DNA from: Gluconacetobacter sacchari
GTDB lineage: Bacteria; Pseudomonadota; Alphaproteobacteria; Acetobacterales; Acetobacteraceae
Direction of reading: 5' to 3'
Assembly (NCBI RefSeq): GCF_014174255.1
Contig: NZ_JABEQJ010000010.1
Location: 1-64,000, forward strand
DNA length: 64,000 nt
Shown: in pieces, positions 1 to 8,284 of the stretch
Numbering within the stretch: the stretch's first letter is position 1
Layout: each line of letters starts with the position of its first letter
The notes under the pieces: generated by a model
What the model saw: the letters and a program-made list of their open reading frames with translations, nothing else
What the model was told of the DNA's origin: nothing
Database searches by the model: none
Translations under genes and position numbers: made by a program

Positions 1-50
1 GCCACCTTCGCTTTGAACTCCGCGCTGTAGCGCTTTCTCGTCGTCTTCAT
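1..50 (-). CDS. IS3-family transposase OrfA, N-terminal fragment cut by window edge
   Basis: Read on the minus strand from an ATG at 50, the first 16 codons give MKTTRKRYSAEFKAKV, the very typical N-terminus of IS3-family OrfA proteins (the helix-turn-helix, DNA-binding half of the transposase). A weak purine-rich Shine-Dalgarno precedes the ATG. The rest of the element lies outside the window. The IS end is probably close to position 86, where the minus strand begins TGTTAAG, matching the TG start of IS3 termini; that boundary is inference. Confidence 0.75.
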   Translation of the reverse strand, partial: MKTTRKRYSAEFKAKV

Positions 51-86
51 TCCCGTCCATTCCTTCAGGTCGGGATGAGCTTAACA
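51..86 (-). mobile_element. Putative end of IS3-type insertion sequence
   Basis: This is the leader between the OrfA start and a TG dinucleotide at 86 on the minus strand, as expected for an IS3-family terminus. The second end and any target duplication are outside the window, so the boundary is only inferred. Confidence 0.4.
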
Positions 87-447
87 CCCTGTCCGATTTT
101 CCGGCTCCACCTCAGCTCAAGCCAGCCCATAAAACTGGCGGCATTGAACGCCTCCCGTTCGCTGCCGGCCCGGACGGAGACCATAAGACCGGCTCCGCGC
201 CGTGCAGCGGATCCCCGAGCAGGCTCGCCGCAAGCAAAAAGCGTCCTTCCGCCATGCGAACCGGCAGCATCGCCAGCGTATAGAAAAAATTGTCCAGCCA
301 ATTCGGCCGCGTCAACATCCAGCACACTGGCGGCGCCGGCTGGATCCAGGTCCGAGTGATGCATGGCACGGGTCGAACCAGATCCTCAACCTCCGTCGCC
401 AGCGCCTTTGCTCCACGCCTCCTCGGTGCATGCCGGAATGCCCAGCG
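87..447. other. Gene-poor stretch, possible decayed ORFs
   Basis: No convincing gene is seen in about 360 bases between the IS end and the metallophosphoesterase stop. On the minus strand an open frame at 112-369 has high GC3 and a hydrophobic middle (DNFFYTLAMLPVRMAEGRFL). Just before it a short stretch reads LTLGIPACTEEAWSK in another frame. This looks like a decayed gene disrupted by frameshifts, but no family could be recognised. Confidence 0.3.
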
Positions 448-1386
448 TCAGTAGGTATTTTGGGGGCTCACGGTTTTGAACCCGAAGGACTTGTATTCCG
501 TGCGAATGGCGTTGTTTTCGACATGGACGACCATGTATCCCTCAGGCGTTCCAAGGTGCCTGCCATGCCACCAGTTTCCGCTGACGGCACCGCCGGTGAT
601 GAATTGGATCCCGTTATGTTCGACCTGCTCCAGGACATGGGTATGTCCCTGGAAGACGGCCAATACGTTATGGCCCGCCATCAATGCCAGAATTTCGCGC
701 GTGTTGACGGTGCTGAGCGCCTGATGTTTGAAAAGGGACGGACTCTCGTCCGCATAGGTATAGAACGCGGTCACCATCGGAATATGAGTGCAGACGATGA
801 TGGGCGCCGTGGCCGGAAGCGTGCGCAGATATGAACCCAACCATTCGACTTGGCGTGCGTCGAAACGCCCTTCGTAATCGCGATCAGGCGTGATGGTGAC
901 AGAGTCCAGGACGATAAAATGGACCCCCTTGTGTTGAAACGCATAATACGTCTCGCCGAATGCCTTGCGGAAGAAGTTCTTGCCGAAATCGGGGTCATGG
1001 ACGGAGGCGCCGCTTTTGGCATAGACACCGAAGCAGTCGTGGTTTCCGACGGTGTGGTAAACCTTCATGCCCAGTTCCTGTTCCGTCATCTCGTACAGGT
1101 CTAGAAGCCGGCGGGCGCGTGGCATGGAAACTTCCATCGCATCGTAGACATGGTCGCCCCCCTGCAACACGAAATCCGCCTTCTCGCGGGTTGCCGACCG
1201 AAACGCCATCTGGCAGCCTTTCATCGCATCGAGTTCAGGCTGAAGATGCGTGTCGGTAATGAACAGGAACGAGAACGGCTCCTGCGTGCTGGCGGACGGG
1301 ACCTGTCCGAAGGCGCTCGTTGCCAGAGCGCCAGAAAGAAGGGCGCCCCCAGAACCCAGGATATTGCGGCGTGAGAATGACGTCAT
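448..1386 (-). CDS. Tat-exported calcineurin-like metallophosphoesterase
   Basis: A 312-aa secreted phosphoesterase. The N-terminus MTSFSRRNILGSGG is a twin-arginine signal, followed by a small-residue stretch ending near Q28, so the enzyme should act folded in the periplasm. Metal-binding motifs appear in order: D45-x-H47, GGDH near 76-79, GNHD 114-117, H201 and GHTH 247-250. This is the standard two-metal calcineurin set. The start at 1386 was chosen because the frame open upstream runs antisense through the receptor gene, while the Tat motif and an AAAGGG Shine-Dalgarno mark 1386. It lies 35 bp after the TonB receptor and is probably last in the operon, suggesting dephosphorylation of a ligand or siderophore. 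The substrate is unknown. Confidence 0.9.
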   Translation of the reverse strand: MTSFSRRNILGSGGALLSGALATSAFGQVPSASTQEPFSFLFITDTHLQPELDAMKGCQMAFRSATREKADFVLQGGDHVYDAMEVSMPRARRLLDLYEMTEQELGMKVYHTVGNHDCFGVYAKSGASVHDPDFGKNFFRKAFGETYYAFQHKGVHFIVLDSVTITPDRDYEGRFDARQVEWLGSYLRTLPATAPIIVCTHIPMVTAFYTYADESPSLFKHQALSTVNTREILALMAGHNVLAVFQGHTHVLEQVEHNGIQFITGGAVSGNWWHGRHLGTPEGYMVVHVENNAIRTEYKSFGFKTVSPQNTY

Positions 1387-1421
1387 GGATCGGGCAACCC
1401 TTTCAGTAAAACTGGACGGGA

Positions 1422-3956
1422 TCAGAAAAAATGCTTCCTGAGCGTGAAGAAAGCCTGGCGCGGCGCACCCGCCTGCAAGGTCTGGTACGTTCCGTTGGGG
1501 TCGCTGTTCTTGAATCCCGTGGTGCCGATGCTTGAAATATATCCCTTGTCGAACAGGTTGACGACGTTCACCTGGGCTTCGAGCCCCCGCAGAAAACCCG
1601 GCTGCTGGAAGCGATATCCCGCCGAGAGATTGAACAGGATGCGTCCGGGAACCGGCGCATCGTTCAGAAAGGTGTAGAAACGGCGGCTCATATACTGCCC
1701 GCCGAACTGTCCCCAAATCGTTCCGTCATCATAGGCCAGTTTGAAATTGCCGATATTGCGCGGCGCCGCCACCACCTGCTTGCCAGCAATATGCAGAACC
1801 GATCCATCGACGCCGGTGATATTGTCATTGTAGTGGGCGTCGTTATAGGACCAGGCGCCGTACAGGGACCAGTTTCTGAAAAAGCGCCAGTTCGCTGCCG
1901 CTTCGACGCCGCGCGACGTCACACTGCCTACATTTTCGAGGACATTCTGGTTTCCGACGATCACGGAACTCAAGGAAGAAGCCAGAAGACGATTTTCGAA
2001 ATCGACATAATATCCGGTCAGCGACGCCTGGACGCTGTCATTATGGAAACGGTAGCCGATTTCCTCGGTATTGGTCGTTTCCGGCTTCAGCTTGTCATGG
2101 ATATAAGCGAAACCCGCCTGCGTGGTCGAAAAGGGACCGGTAGAGGCGGATGCCGTGTAGGCGGACATGTTTCGCGAGAAGTCAGCGAAAACTTCGTGAT
2201 GCCGGTCAAAGCGGTACAGCACGCCTGCCTGCGGCAGAAAGCCGTTGGATGCGGAAATGGAAGCGTTGATCGGGTTGCTGCTCTGCGCCGTCGTGACCGC
2301 ACTGTTGGAGACCAGGGATTTGAACCCGGCGTTCACGCGCAACTTTGGCGTAATCGACCAGCTATCCTCGAGGTGGAACTGATAAACATGTGTGCGGAAG
2401 GTGTATTGCCACTGCACGTCAAATGGATTTTCGTAGAAACGCTGGAAATCCGATGGCGCAACACCCTCCTGAAGGGGGTAAAGCTTCGCGGCCTGACTGA
2501 AAAGATTGTTTTCAAACCAGAAGCCGGCTTCAATCTTGTGATTCCAGCGCTGATAGCCGAGGCTGGTGATGATGCCCTCGCGTTGCATCCGGTATTCCGT
2601 CGTCGAAACCGAAAGCGGCGAGCCGCCCAAGGTGGCGGGGGTGGGATCATAGGGGTCAGTCCAGGTGCCGGGTCCCCGGTCGTAATGACCGTAAACGGTC
2701 GTGCTACCGGACAGATGCGGCACCAAATGGTAATTCAGTTTTTCATAGCCGACCATGTCCTGTCGAACGCCGCCGCCGCGATAGTACGTATCATCCGGCG
2801 AGGTATAGGGGGCCGGCAGTACCTGGTCCGCCTGATAGGCACGCGCGATCTGCTCGGCAAGCTTGTAGTTGTTGCTGATATCGTCGTGGTCGTAGCCGAA
2901 GCGTTTGATCAGGTTATTCGAGAGATCGAGGTAATCGTCTTCGCGGCGATCGTCGAAATCGAGGTAGGTCGTGGATTTTACGGAATCGCCGAGCGGCTGA
3001 ACATATTTGAAGTTGATCTGCTGCTGCTTCTGCTGCCCCCATCCTTTCCACTTGTCCGCGAACTGATAATCATAGCTGGCATAAAGTTTTCCCCCACCTG
3101 GCAGGATGCCACTGTTGAGACGCATGAAGCCGCGCCAGGTGTTCGAACTGCCGACGGTTCCTGCTACATCCACGCCATAATGATCCGTGGGGTCGATGGA
3201 CGAGAACTGAATTGTTCCGCCCAAATTGCTGGTGGAGGCGGTACCAAGGCCGCCCGTGCCCTGGGCCAGGGTGGCCGGACCGTTGTTCTCGGTCTCGAGG
3301 GCACGACCGATGGCCAGACCGTTATTATTGCGATACTGCATATTTCCCAAAGGAATTCCGTCCAGCGTATAGCCGATCTGGTCCGTGAAGAAACCGCGTA
3401 TCGTGATCTGCTGGGCCCATTCGTACGCTCCCAGAGGATCGGAAGACTGGAAATTGACGCCGGGAAGTTCGGAAAGGACGGCCAGAGGCGACGTGCCGGG
3501 CGCCGCCTTACGGATTTCGCTGCGCGAGAGAGTCTGAACCTGCCTGGACTGACCCGTCCCGAAAACGACCATGGCCTCTTCACGCACCGGAGCGCTTCTG
3601 GCGGGAGGCTTCGATAGTTTTTTCGCCGCGGGATCCGTGTCCGGCCGGATGACGACTGTACCGCCGGCGTCCCTGGAGACTCGCAGGCCGCTGCCCTGGG
3701 TCAGGTGCTGCAACGCCTCGTCAAACGTATATCTGCCATTCAATGCGGGGGCCATGCGCCCCTCCAACGCCGTTTCCGAAAAAAGTATATCGTGATGGCT
3801 GATACGGGAAAGTTCGGCCAGCGTCGTGGAGATAGGCTGCGCGCCGATATGCAGGGTCAGCGAAGGCAGCGTTTGGGAAAACGCCTGTCCGGCGACGCCG
3901 GCGAGAAAGGTCGCCGCCAGCATGGCGGGAGGAAAGCAGGATTTGAAGCAAGGCAT
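1422..3956 (-). CDS. TonB-dependent outer-membrane receptor with N-terminal STN signalling domain
   Basis: 844 aa from the start MPCFKSCF. The signal peptide ends near AFSQ (28). An STN/secretin-TonB short domain (about 32-105) follows, typical of FecA-type transducers that touch a FecR protein. The plug starts around SRSEIRKAAPGTSPLAVL with the conserved ELPGVNF and TIRGF motifs, and the 22-strand barrel ends in the terminal aromatic FF. The frame is open further upstream to 4091, but that would overlap the FecR gene. MPCFKS has a GGAG about 11 nt upstream and gives a proper signal peptide. Expression is presumably induced by the adjacent sigma/anti-sigma pair. The ligand cannot be told; iron-siderophore is the usual case. 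Confidence 0.92.
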   Translation of the reverse strand: MPCFKSCFPPAMLAATFLAGVAGQAFSQTLPSLTLHIGAQPISTTLAELSRISHHDILFSETALEGRMAPALNGRYTFDEALQHLTQGSGLRVSRDAGGTVVIRPDTDPAAKKLSKPPARSAPVREEAMVVFGTGQSRQVQTLSRSEIRKAAPGTSPLAVLSELPGVNFQSSDPLGAYEWAQQITIRGFFTDQIGYTLDGIPLGNMQYRNNNGLAIGRALETENNGPATLAQGTGGLGTASTSNLGGTIQFSSIDPTDHYGVDVAGTVGSSNTWRGFMRLNSGILPGGGKLYASYDYQFADKWKGWGQQKQQQINFKYVQPLGDSVKSTTYLDFDDRREDDYLDLSNNLIKRFGYDHDDISNNYKLAEQIARAYQADQVLPAPYTSPDDTYYRGGGVRQDMVGYEKLNYHLVPHLSGSTTVYGHYDRGPGTWTDPYDPTPATLGGSPLSVSTTEYRMQREGIITSLGYQRWNHKIEAGFWFENNLFSQAAKLYPLQEGVAPSDFQRFYENPFDVQWQYTFRTHVYQFHLEDSWSITPKLRVNAGFKSLVSNSAVTTAQSSNPINASISASNGFLPQAGVLYRFDRHHEVFADFSRNMSAYTASASTGPFSTTQAGFAYIHDKLKPETTNTEEIGYRFHNDSVQASLTGYYVDFENRLLASSLSSVIVGNQNVLENVGSVTSRGVEAAANWRFFRNWSLYGAWSYNDAHYNDNITGVDGSVLHIAGKQVVAAPRNIGNFKLAYDDGTIWGQFGGQYMSRRFYTFLNDAPVPGRILFNLSAGYRFQQPGFLRGLEAQVNVVNLFDKGYISSIGTTGFKNSDPNGTYQTLQAGAPRQAFFTLRKHFF

Positions 3957-4050
3957 GAGAGGAGGTCTCCGAAGCATGGCGCCGCATCGGGCGTCTTCCT
4001 TGCTGACGAATGGGGGCCCCCTCCACCTCAGTAAAAAATGATCGCTGTCA

Positions 4051-4950
4051 TCAAAGCTTAACGATCGTGATCTCCTTGCCGAAAGTCGCACGGACGGGAA
4101 GGACGTTTTCCAGAAGACGCGCGAAGGCTGCGTTTTGCCCGAAATGGTAAAATCCGGAGATACGAAGATTGGCTGCGGAATCCTGAACCAGAATCTTTGT
4201 CGTCGAATAGCGGTTCATTTCCTCCACCGCCTCGCTCAGTGGCGTGTTGCGGAAAGCCAGGCGTCCGCTGCGCCACGCCATGACGTCGTCGATGAGCGGG
4301 TGGTCGATCGACAGACGGCCGTCGGGAAGGATGGTCGCACGCTCCCCTGCCCGAAGCCCGCACGGGGACGCCATGCCCGCGCGGGACAGAACCGCTGTTC
4401 CACTCAGAACGGTGAGCGTGTTCTTGAGGGGAGAACGAAACATATTGAACGATCCGGACGGAAGGCAGGCATGCCACTGTTCCAGATCAATCCCGTTACG
4501 CGTGTCGTCCCCACGGCAATTGACCTGGATCTGTCCGTACAACAGTGCAAGCGTGCGGGGGCGCCCATGGACGGCAACCGAACTGTCGCTGTCCAGCAGA
4601 ACGGTCATTGAGGGCGAGGCTGCGAACGTCATCTGCTGGCCGGTTCTGGTAGCGCGTATCGTCGCTTCGGCAGGGTCGGGAAGCACGGCGAAAGCGCCGA
4701 GCATGAGGGCGGACACGCCAGCCAGCACCCCCCTGCGGGTCAGAAGAGCCGGAGAGACCGCCACAGTCCTGCCAGATTGGGAGGTCGCGATTTCAGATGC
4801 CTGCCAAATTGCGGAAATCAGTTCATATGCCTGCGCCTGCGCGGGCGTTTCATTGTACCAAGCGGTAAACCTCTGCCGATCCTGTTCAGAAAAGTCCGGC
4901 GCATGGAGCCGCGCGAACCAGTACGCCGCCGTTTCGTGAAGAGTGGCCAT
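4051..4950 (-). CDS. FecR-like anti-sigma/sigma regulator
   Basis: 299 aa. The N-terminal FecR_N (DUF4880) region AAYWFARLHAPDFSEQDRQ (about 8-45) binds the sigma factor. A single membrane segment lies near 75-95 (RRGVLAGVSALMLGAF), preceded by RR. The periplasmic FecR domain covers about 97-190 and the C-terminal domain 215-299 (LSEAVEEMNRYSTTKILV) contacts the receptor STN domain. It starts 5 bp after the sigma-factor stop, and its stop lies 94 bp before the receptor start, giving the classical sigma-FecR-FecA order. The role is to relay ligand occupancy of the receptor to the ECF sigma factor. Confidence 0.9.
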   Translation of the reverse strand: MATLHETAAYWFARLHAPDFSEQDRQRFTAWYNETPAQAQAYELISAIWQASEIATSQSGRTVAVSPALLTRRGVLAGVSALMLGAFAVLPDPAEATIRATRTGQQMTFAASPSMTVLLDSDSSVAVHGRPRTLALLYGQIQVNCRGDDTRNGIDLEQWHACLPSGSFNMFRSPLKNTLTVLSGTAVLSRAGMASPCGLRAGERATILPDGRLSIDHPLIDDVMAWRSGRLAFRNTPLSEAVEEMNRYSTTKILVQDSAANLRISGFYHFGQNAAFARLLENVLPVRATFGKEITIVKL

Positions 4951-4955
4951 AGGTC

Positions 4956-5438
4956 TTAATCCAGGAGTCTTTTTGCCAACAAGACCAAGGTCTTACTGAT
5001 ATGTTTTTCTACATTGCTAACGGTGCATCCAACCCGTTCCGCGATTTGCGGATAGGAGAGCCCTTCAATACGATGAAGCAGGAAAATTTCCTTCGTCCGT
5101 TCGTCCAGATCCTGTATGCTCCTTGCTAATGTGTCGAGCCTCTGTCGGGACATGGCTGTCTCGACCGGCGTCGGGCCGGTGCAGGGTACGGACTGCATGT
5201 GTTCGTCATCGACAAAGGATATCGGACCGTTTCGTTCACGGCGCACCGAGTCGCATGCTGCATTCTGGGCCGCCCGGACCAAATACGCTTCCACATTGCG
5301 TATGTTGCCAGGCTTGAGTTCGAGCAGCTTGAGAAATGCGGATTGCAGCAGATCGTCGGCATCGGAGCGCCCTGTCCTTCGCTGTATCCTGAGTAACAGA
5401 AGCGACCAACTTGACTGGGACCTGACCCACTCGCTCAT
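4956..5438 (-). CDS. ECF (FecI-type) RNA polymerase sigma factor
   Basis: 160 aa from MSEWVRSQ. Region 2 contains DADDLLQSAFLKLLEL, the usual core-binding/-10 recognition helix. Region 4 carries LDERTKEIFLLHRIEGLSYPQ followed by an HTH ending VSNVEKHISKTL, matching FecI-like sigmas. A longer frame opens at 5513 but the added residues have no family resemblance, so the internal ATG at 5438 is preferred. First gene of the surface-signalling operon. It should direct RNA polymerase to the receptor promoter once released by FecR. Confidence 0.9.
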   Translation of the reverse strand: MSEWVRSQSSWSLLLLRIQRRTGRSDADDLLQSAFLKLLELKPGNIRNVEAYLVRAAQNAACDSVRRERNGPISFVDDEHMQSVPCTGPTPVETAMSRQRLDTLARSIQDLDERTKEIFLLHRIEGLSYPQIAERVGCTVSNVEKHISKTLVLLAKRLLD

Positions 5439-5499
5439 GCGGTCCCGCTGAGGTAACGAGCGAACATACCATTGCTGAATATGACGGGCACAGGTGCCT

Positions 5500-5610
5500 C
5501 CCCCATGAATCAACGCCAGTCTGCTAATGCAGCGGCCTGCATTTCGGAAGGAAATTCTCCGATCTTCTTAAAACCTTCACAGTGACGTTCCCACCAGCGT
5601 CCCAAATCGA
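5500..5610 (-). pseudogene. Orphan coding-like tail of unknown family
   Basis: On the minus strand a short frame reads DLGRWWERHCEGFKKIGEF and continues to ALADWR and a stop just upstream of the sigma-factor gene. Composition looks protein-like, but no start, domain or family is evident. It may be the 3' end of a gene destroyed by the neighbouring IS insertions, or chance. Confidence 0.25.
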
Positions 5611-5684
5611 GAGTCGAAGCGTCCCGGGCTTCCCGGAGGCCATTTGGTGTACCGGCCTCGGTGTTTGAGACAGTTGGTCAGGGC

Positions 5685-5890
5685 CTAGGCGGCGCGAGCC
5701 ACATTGGAAAGAGCCCCGGCGCACACGGCATTGGGGGACAGGAAACCATGCCGTTCGAGGAGCCGGGTTTCGTTGTATGGATCGCGGAATTCCAGCAGGG
5801 CCTGCCGGAACTCCTCGACGGTTTCGAAGACCCGAACCCAGAGCAGGTTCTCCTTCGGGGCGCGGACGGTCCCTTCGGCGCGCCGGTCCG
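5685..5890 (-). pseudogene. IS3-family transposase OrfB, C-terminal remnant
   Basis: The minus strand encodes KENLLWVRVFETVEEFRQAL followed by LEFRDPYNETRLLERHGF, the recognisable C-terminal end of IS3 OrfB integrases. The expected preceding AERFIRTL has decayed to AEGTVRAP, and sequence further upstream does not resemble the DDE core. The element is truncated and non-functional. Confidence 0.8.
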
Positions 5891-5931
5891 CGAGGGAGCC
5901 AGCAGATGGAGGGTTCGAAAAACCTCTTAAC

Positions 5932-6160
5932 GTCCGTCCGGGGGCGGCAAACGGAGCGTCCGACTGCGCGAGGTCGTCAACGGATTGATGTATGTCCTGT
6001 CGACCGGCTGCCAGTGGCGGGCGGTCCAGAAAGATCTGCCGCAGCGCTCGACGGTCTACGATTATTTCGATCTGTGGACCTGGGATCGCACGATCGACCG
6101 CATCCATCATGCGCTCTATGTCGCCTGCCGGGAGCGGAATGAGATCGTAGATCGGGCCGA
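5932..6160 (+). pseudogene. IS5-family transposase N-terminal remnant
   Basis: Directly abutting the IS3 remnant on the opposite strand, the plus frame reads KRSVRLREVVNGLMYVLSTG, then CQWRAVQKDLPQRSTVYDYF and DRIHHALYVACRE. This is the conserved N-terminal third of IS5-type transposases. An in-frame stop sits just upstream of RPSGGGKRS and the family similarity ends after ACRE, so both ends are missing. Confidence 0.85.
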
Positions 6161-6304
6161 GCGCACCGCCCGCTTCCTGCGCCTGATATGTCTGCGCGAC
6201 GGCTATCCCTCAAATCCATCATCGGCGGACTTCGCAATTGGCTGGGGTTCCCGGCAACATAAACGCCGCCGGCCGTCCGATAGCCTCCCCACCGACACAT
6301 TGGA
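6161..6304. other. Short non-coding junction after IS5 remnant
   Basis: About 140 bases between the IS5 remnant and the stop of the nucleoside transporter. No gene, hairpin or terminal repeat is recognised. Confidence 0.3.
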
Positions 6305-7546
6305 CTAACCGACGAACATGCCGGCAATCGTGGCGCTGGCGAAATTCGACAGCGACCCGGCAAACACCGCCCGCACCCCCATGCCGGCCACCTCTCCCCG
6401 CCGCTCGGGGGCAATGCTGCCGAAGCCGGCAATCAGGATACCCACCGACGACAGGTTGGCAAACCCGCACAGCGCGAACGAAGCAATCGCCAGCGCGCGC
6501 GCGTCCAGCGTCGCATCATGAAAATGCGGACCGAGCGCGACATAGGCCACGAACTCGTTGAACACGAGTTTCTGACCCATGATCGCGCCAACCACCCCGC
6601 TCTCATGCCACGGCACCCCGATCAGCCACGCCAGCGGGGCAAAGATCACGCCGAAAATCGTCTCCAGCGACAGATTCCCCACGCCGAACCAGCCCCCCAA
6701 CCCATGGATCAGCCCATTGGCCAGCGCGATCAGCCCGATAAAGGCAATCAGCATTCCCCCCACCGCCACCGCCACGCCGACACCGCTGGCGGTGCCGATC
6801 GCGATGGCCTCGAAGACATTGACCGGATGCTCATGGCCGAATTCCAGGTCGAGACCCGAAACCCGCGTCGGCGTGCGCGACGGCATCAATATCTTGGCGA
6901 ACAGCAGGCCGCCCGGAATCGCCATCACCGACGCCGCCAGCAGGTAATCCATCGGCACGCCCAGGCCCGCATACCCCACCAGCACCGAGCCCGCGACCGA
7001 GGCGGTGCCGCTGCACATGACGGCGAACAGTTCCTCGCGCGTCAGCAGCGGCACGTACGGGCGCAGCGCCACCGGCATCTCGCTCTGGCCGAGGAAGATC
7101 GTCGTGACGGCGGAAAAGGATTCGATCATCGAGGTGCCCAGCACCCGCCGCAGCAACCCGCCCAGCAGCCGTGCCAGGCGCTGCATGACGCGATAATAAT
7201 ACAGGATCGCGATCAACGCCGAGATATAGGCGATCTGCGGCAGGATCCGCAGCGCGAAGACGAATCCCCCCCCGGGAAACAGCGCATCCATGCGCGGGCC
7301 GACCAACGGGCCGAACAGGAAGGCGCTGCCCTGCGCGCCGTATCCCAGCACGGTATCGACCGCGCCGGACACCGCATGCAGCGCCAGCCGTCCCGGCGGC
7401 ACGAACAGGACCAGCCCCCCCAGCGCCACCTGCATCGCCACGGCGGCCAATACGATCCGGGGCCGGATGCCCCGCCGGTCGGCCGAAAACGCCACGGCGA
7501 GCGCGATCAGGCAGGCCAGCCCGAAAATTCCATGCAGGACCGCCAT
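6305..7546 (-). CDS. NupC/CNT-family concentrative nucleoside transporter
   Basis: 413 aa inner-membrane protein with the CNT signature GQSEMPVALRPYV, the core segment CSGTASVAGSVLVGYAGLGV, and the C-terminal EFVAYVAL and ALCGFANLSSVGI helices that bind nucleoside and cation. Length matches the family (about 400). The frame is open to 8251 but the extra part is antisense to the glutathione peroxidase gene, and hydrophobic sequence begins at MAVLHGIFGLAC (7546). It probably imports nucleosides with H+ or Na+. Transcribed divergently from the peroxidase gene. Confidence 0.92.
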   Translation of the reverse strand: MAVLHGIFGLACLIALAVAFSADRRGIRPRIVLAAVAMQVALGGLVLFVPPGRLALHAVSGAVDTVLGYGAQGSAFLFGPLVGPRMDALFPGGGFVFALRILPQIAYISALIAILYYYRVMQRLARLLGGLLRRVLGTSMIESFSAVTTIFLGQSEMPVALRPYVPLLTREELFAVMCSGTASVAGSVLVGYAGLGVPMDYLLAASVMAIPGGLLFAKILMPSRTPTRVSGLDLEFGHEHPVNVFEAIAIGTASGVGVAVAVGGMLIAFIGLIALANGLIHGLGGWFGVGNLSLETIFGVIFAPLAWLIGVPWHESGVVGAIMGQKLVFNEFVAYVALGPHFHDATLDARALAIASFALCGFANLSSVGILIAGFGSIAPERRGEVAGMGVRAVFAGSLSNFASATIAGMFVG

Positions 7547-7702
7547 GCATACCCTACCAATCCAAAACCGTAACGAGAGTGTGCCTTGCACGCCGTGCTG
7601 TCCAGAGCGGCGGAGCGCGCCGGGCATGCCCACTCGTGCGGCGGCGGGAACTGTTTTAGGATACGGGCTCGCCACAGACCGCAACAGATCGAATCGGCTG
7701 CC

Positions 7703-8188
7703 ATGACGACCGCTTACGACTTTACCCTGCCGGCCCTGGAAGGCGGCACGATCGACCTCGGCGCCCTGCGCGGCAAGCCGGTGCTGATCGTCAACACCGC
7801 GTCGAAATGCGGCTTCACCCCCCAGTTCGAGGGCTTGCAGGCGCTGTGGTCGTTCTATCGCGGCAGCGGCCTGACGGTGGTCGGCGTGCCGTCGAACGAT
7901 TTCGGCCAGCAGGAACCCGGCTCCGCCGAGCAGATCGCCACGTTCTGCGCCCGCAATTACAGCGTGACCTTCCCCATGGCCACGCGCAGCCACGTCCGCG
8001 GCCCCGAGGCGATTCCCCTTTTCCAGTGGCTGGGCCAGCAGGGCGGCGTGCTCGCCCGCCCGCGCTGGAATTTCTACAAATACCTGATCGGCCGGGACGG
8101 CACGCTGGCCAACTGGTTCGTCAGCCTGACCTCGCCCGAATCGCGGCGCATGCGCCTGGCCATCGAGCGCACGATCCTCGATCACTGA
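7703..8188 (+). CDS. Glutathione peroxidase (Cys type, BtuE-like)
   Basis: 161 aa thioredoxin-fold peroxidase. The active-site Cys36 lies in NTASKCGFTPQ, a Gln near 69-70 follows the GVPSNDFGQQEPG loop, and W122-N123 come from WNFYKYL, giving the C/Q/W/N tetrad. Having Cys rather than selenocysteine is normal in bacteria, where the reductant is often thioredoxin. The start at MTTAYDF matches the family N-terminus; the upstream extension is Arg/His-rich and unlike it. Cytoplasmic removal of organic hydroperoxides is expected. Confidence 0.92.
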   Translation: MTTAYDFTLPALEGGTIDLGALRGKPVLIVNTASKCGFTPQFEGLQALWSFYRGSGLTVVGVPSNDFGQQEPGSAEQIATFCARNYSVTFPMATRSHVRGPEAIPLFQWLGQQGGVLARPRWNFYKYLIGRDGTLANWFVSLTSPESRRMRLAIERTILDH

Positions 8189-8284
8189 CCGCCCTCGCTG
8201 AAACCGCCGTAGCGCCGCGCGAATCACGCTGGGCCGGACCGGCGGGGTCATGCATCATGCGCGCGGCAGATCAGGAGGTCCCGC

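Noticed and set aside
1386-1716. N-terminal extension of the metallophosphoesterase frame to 1716
   Set aside because: It is antisense to the TonB receptor 3' end, Arg/Pro-rich, and the Tat motif and Shine-Dalgarno mark the start at 1386.
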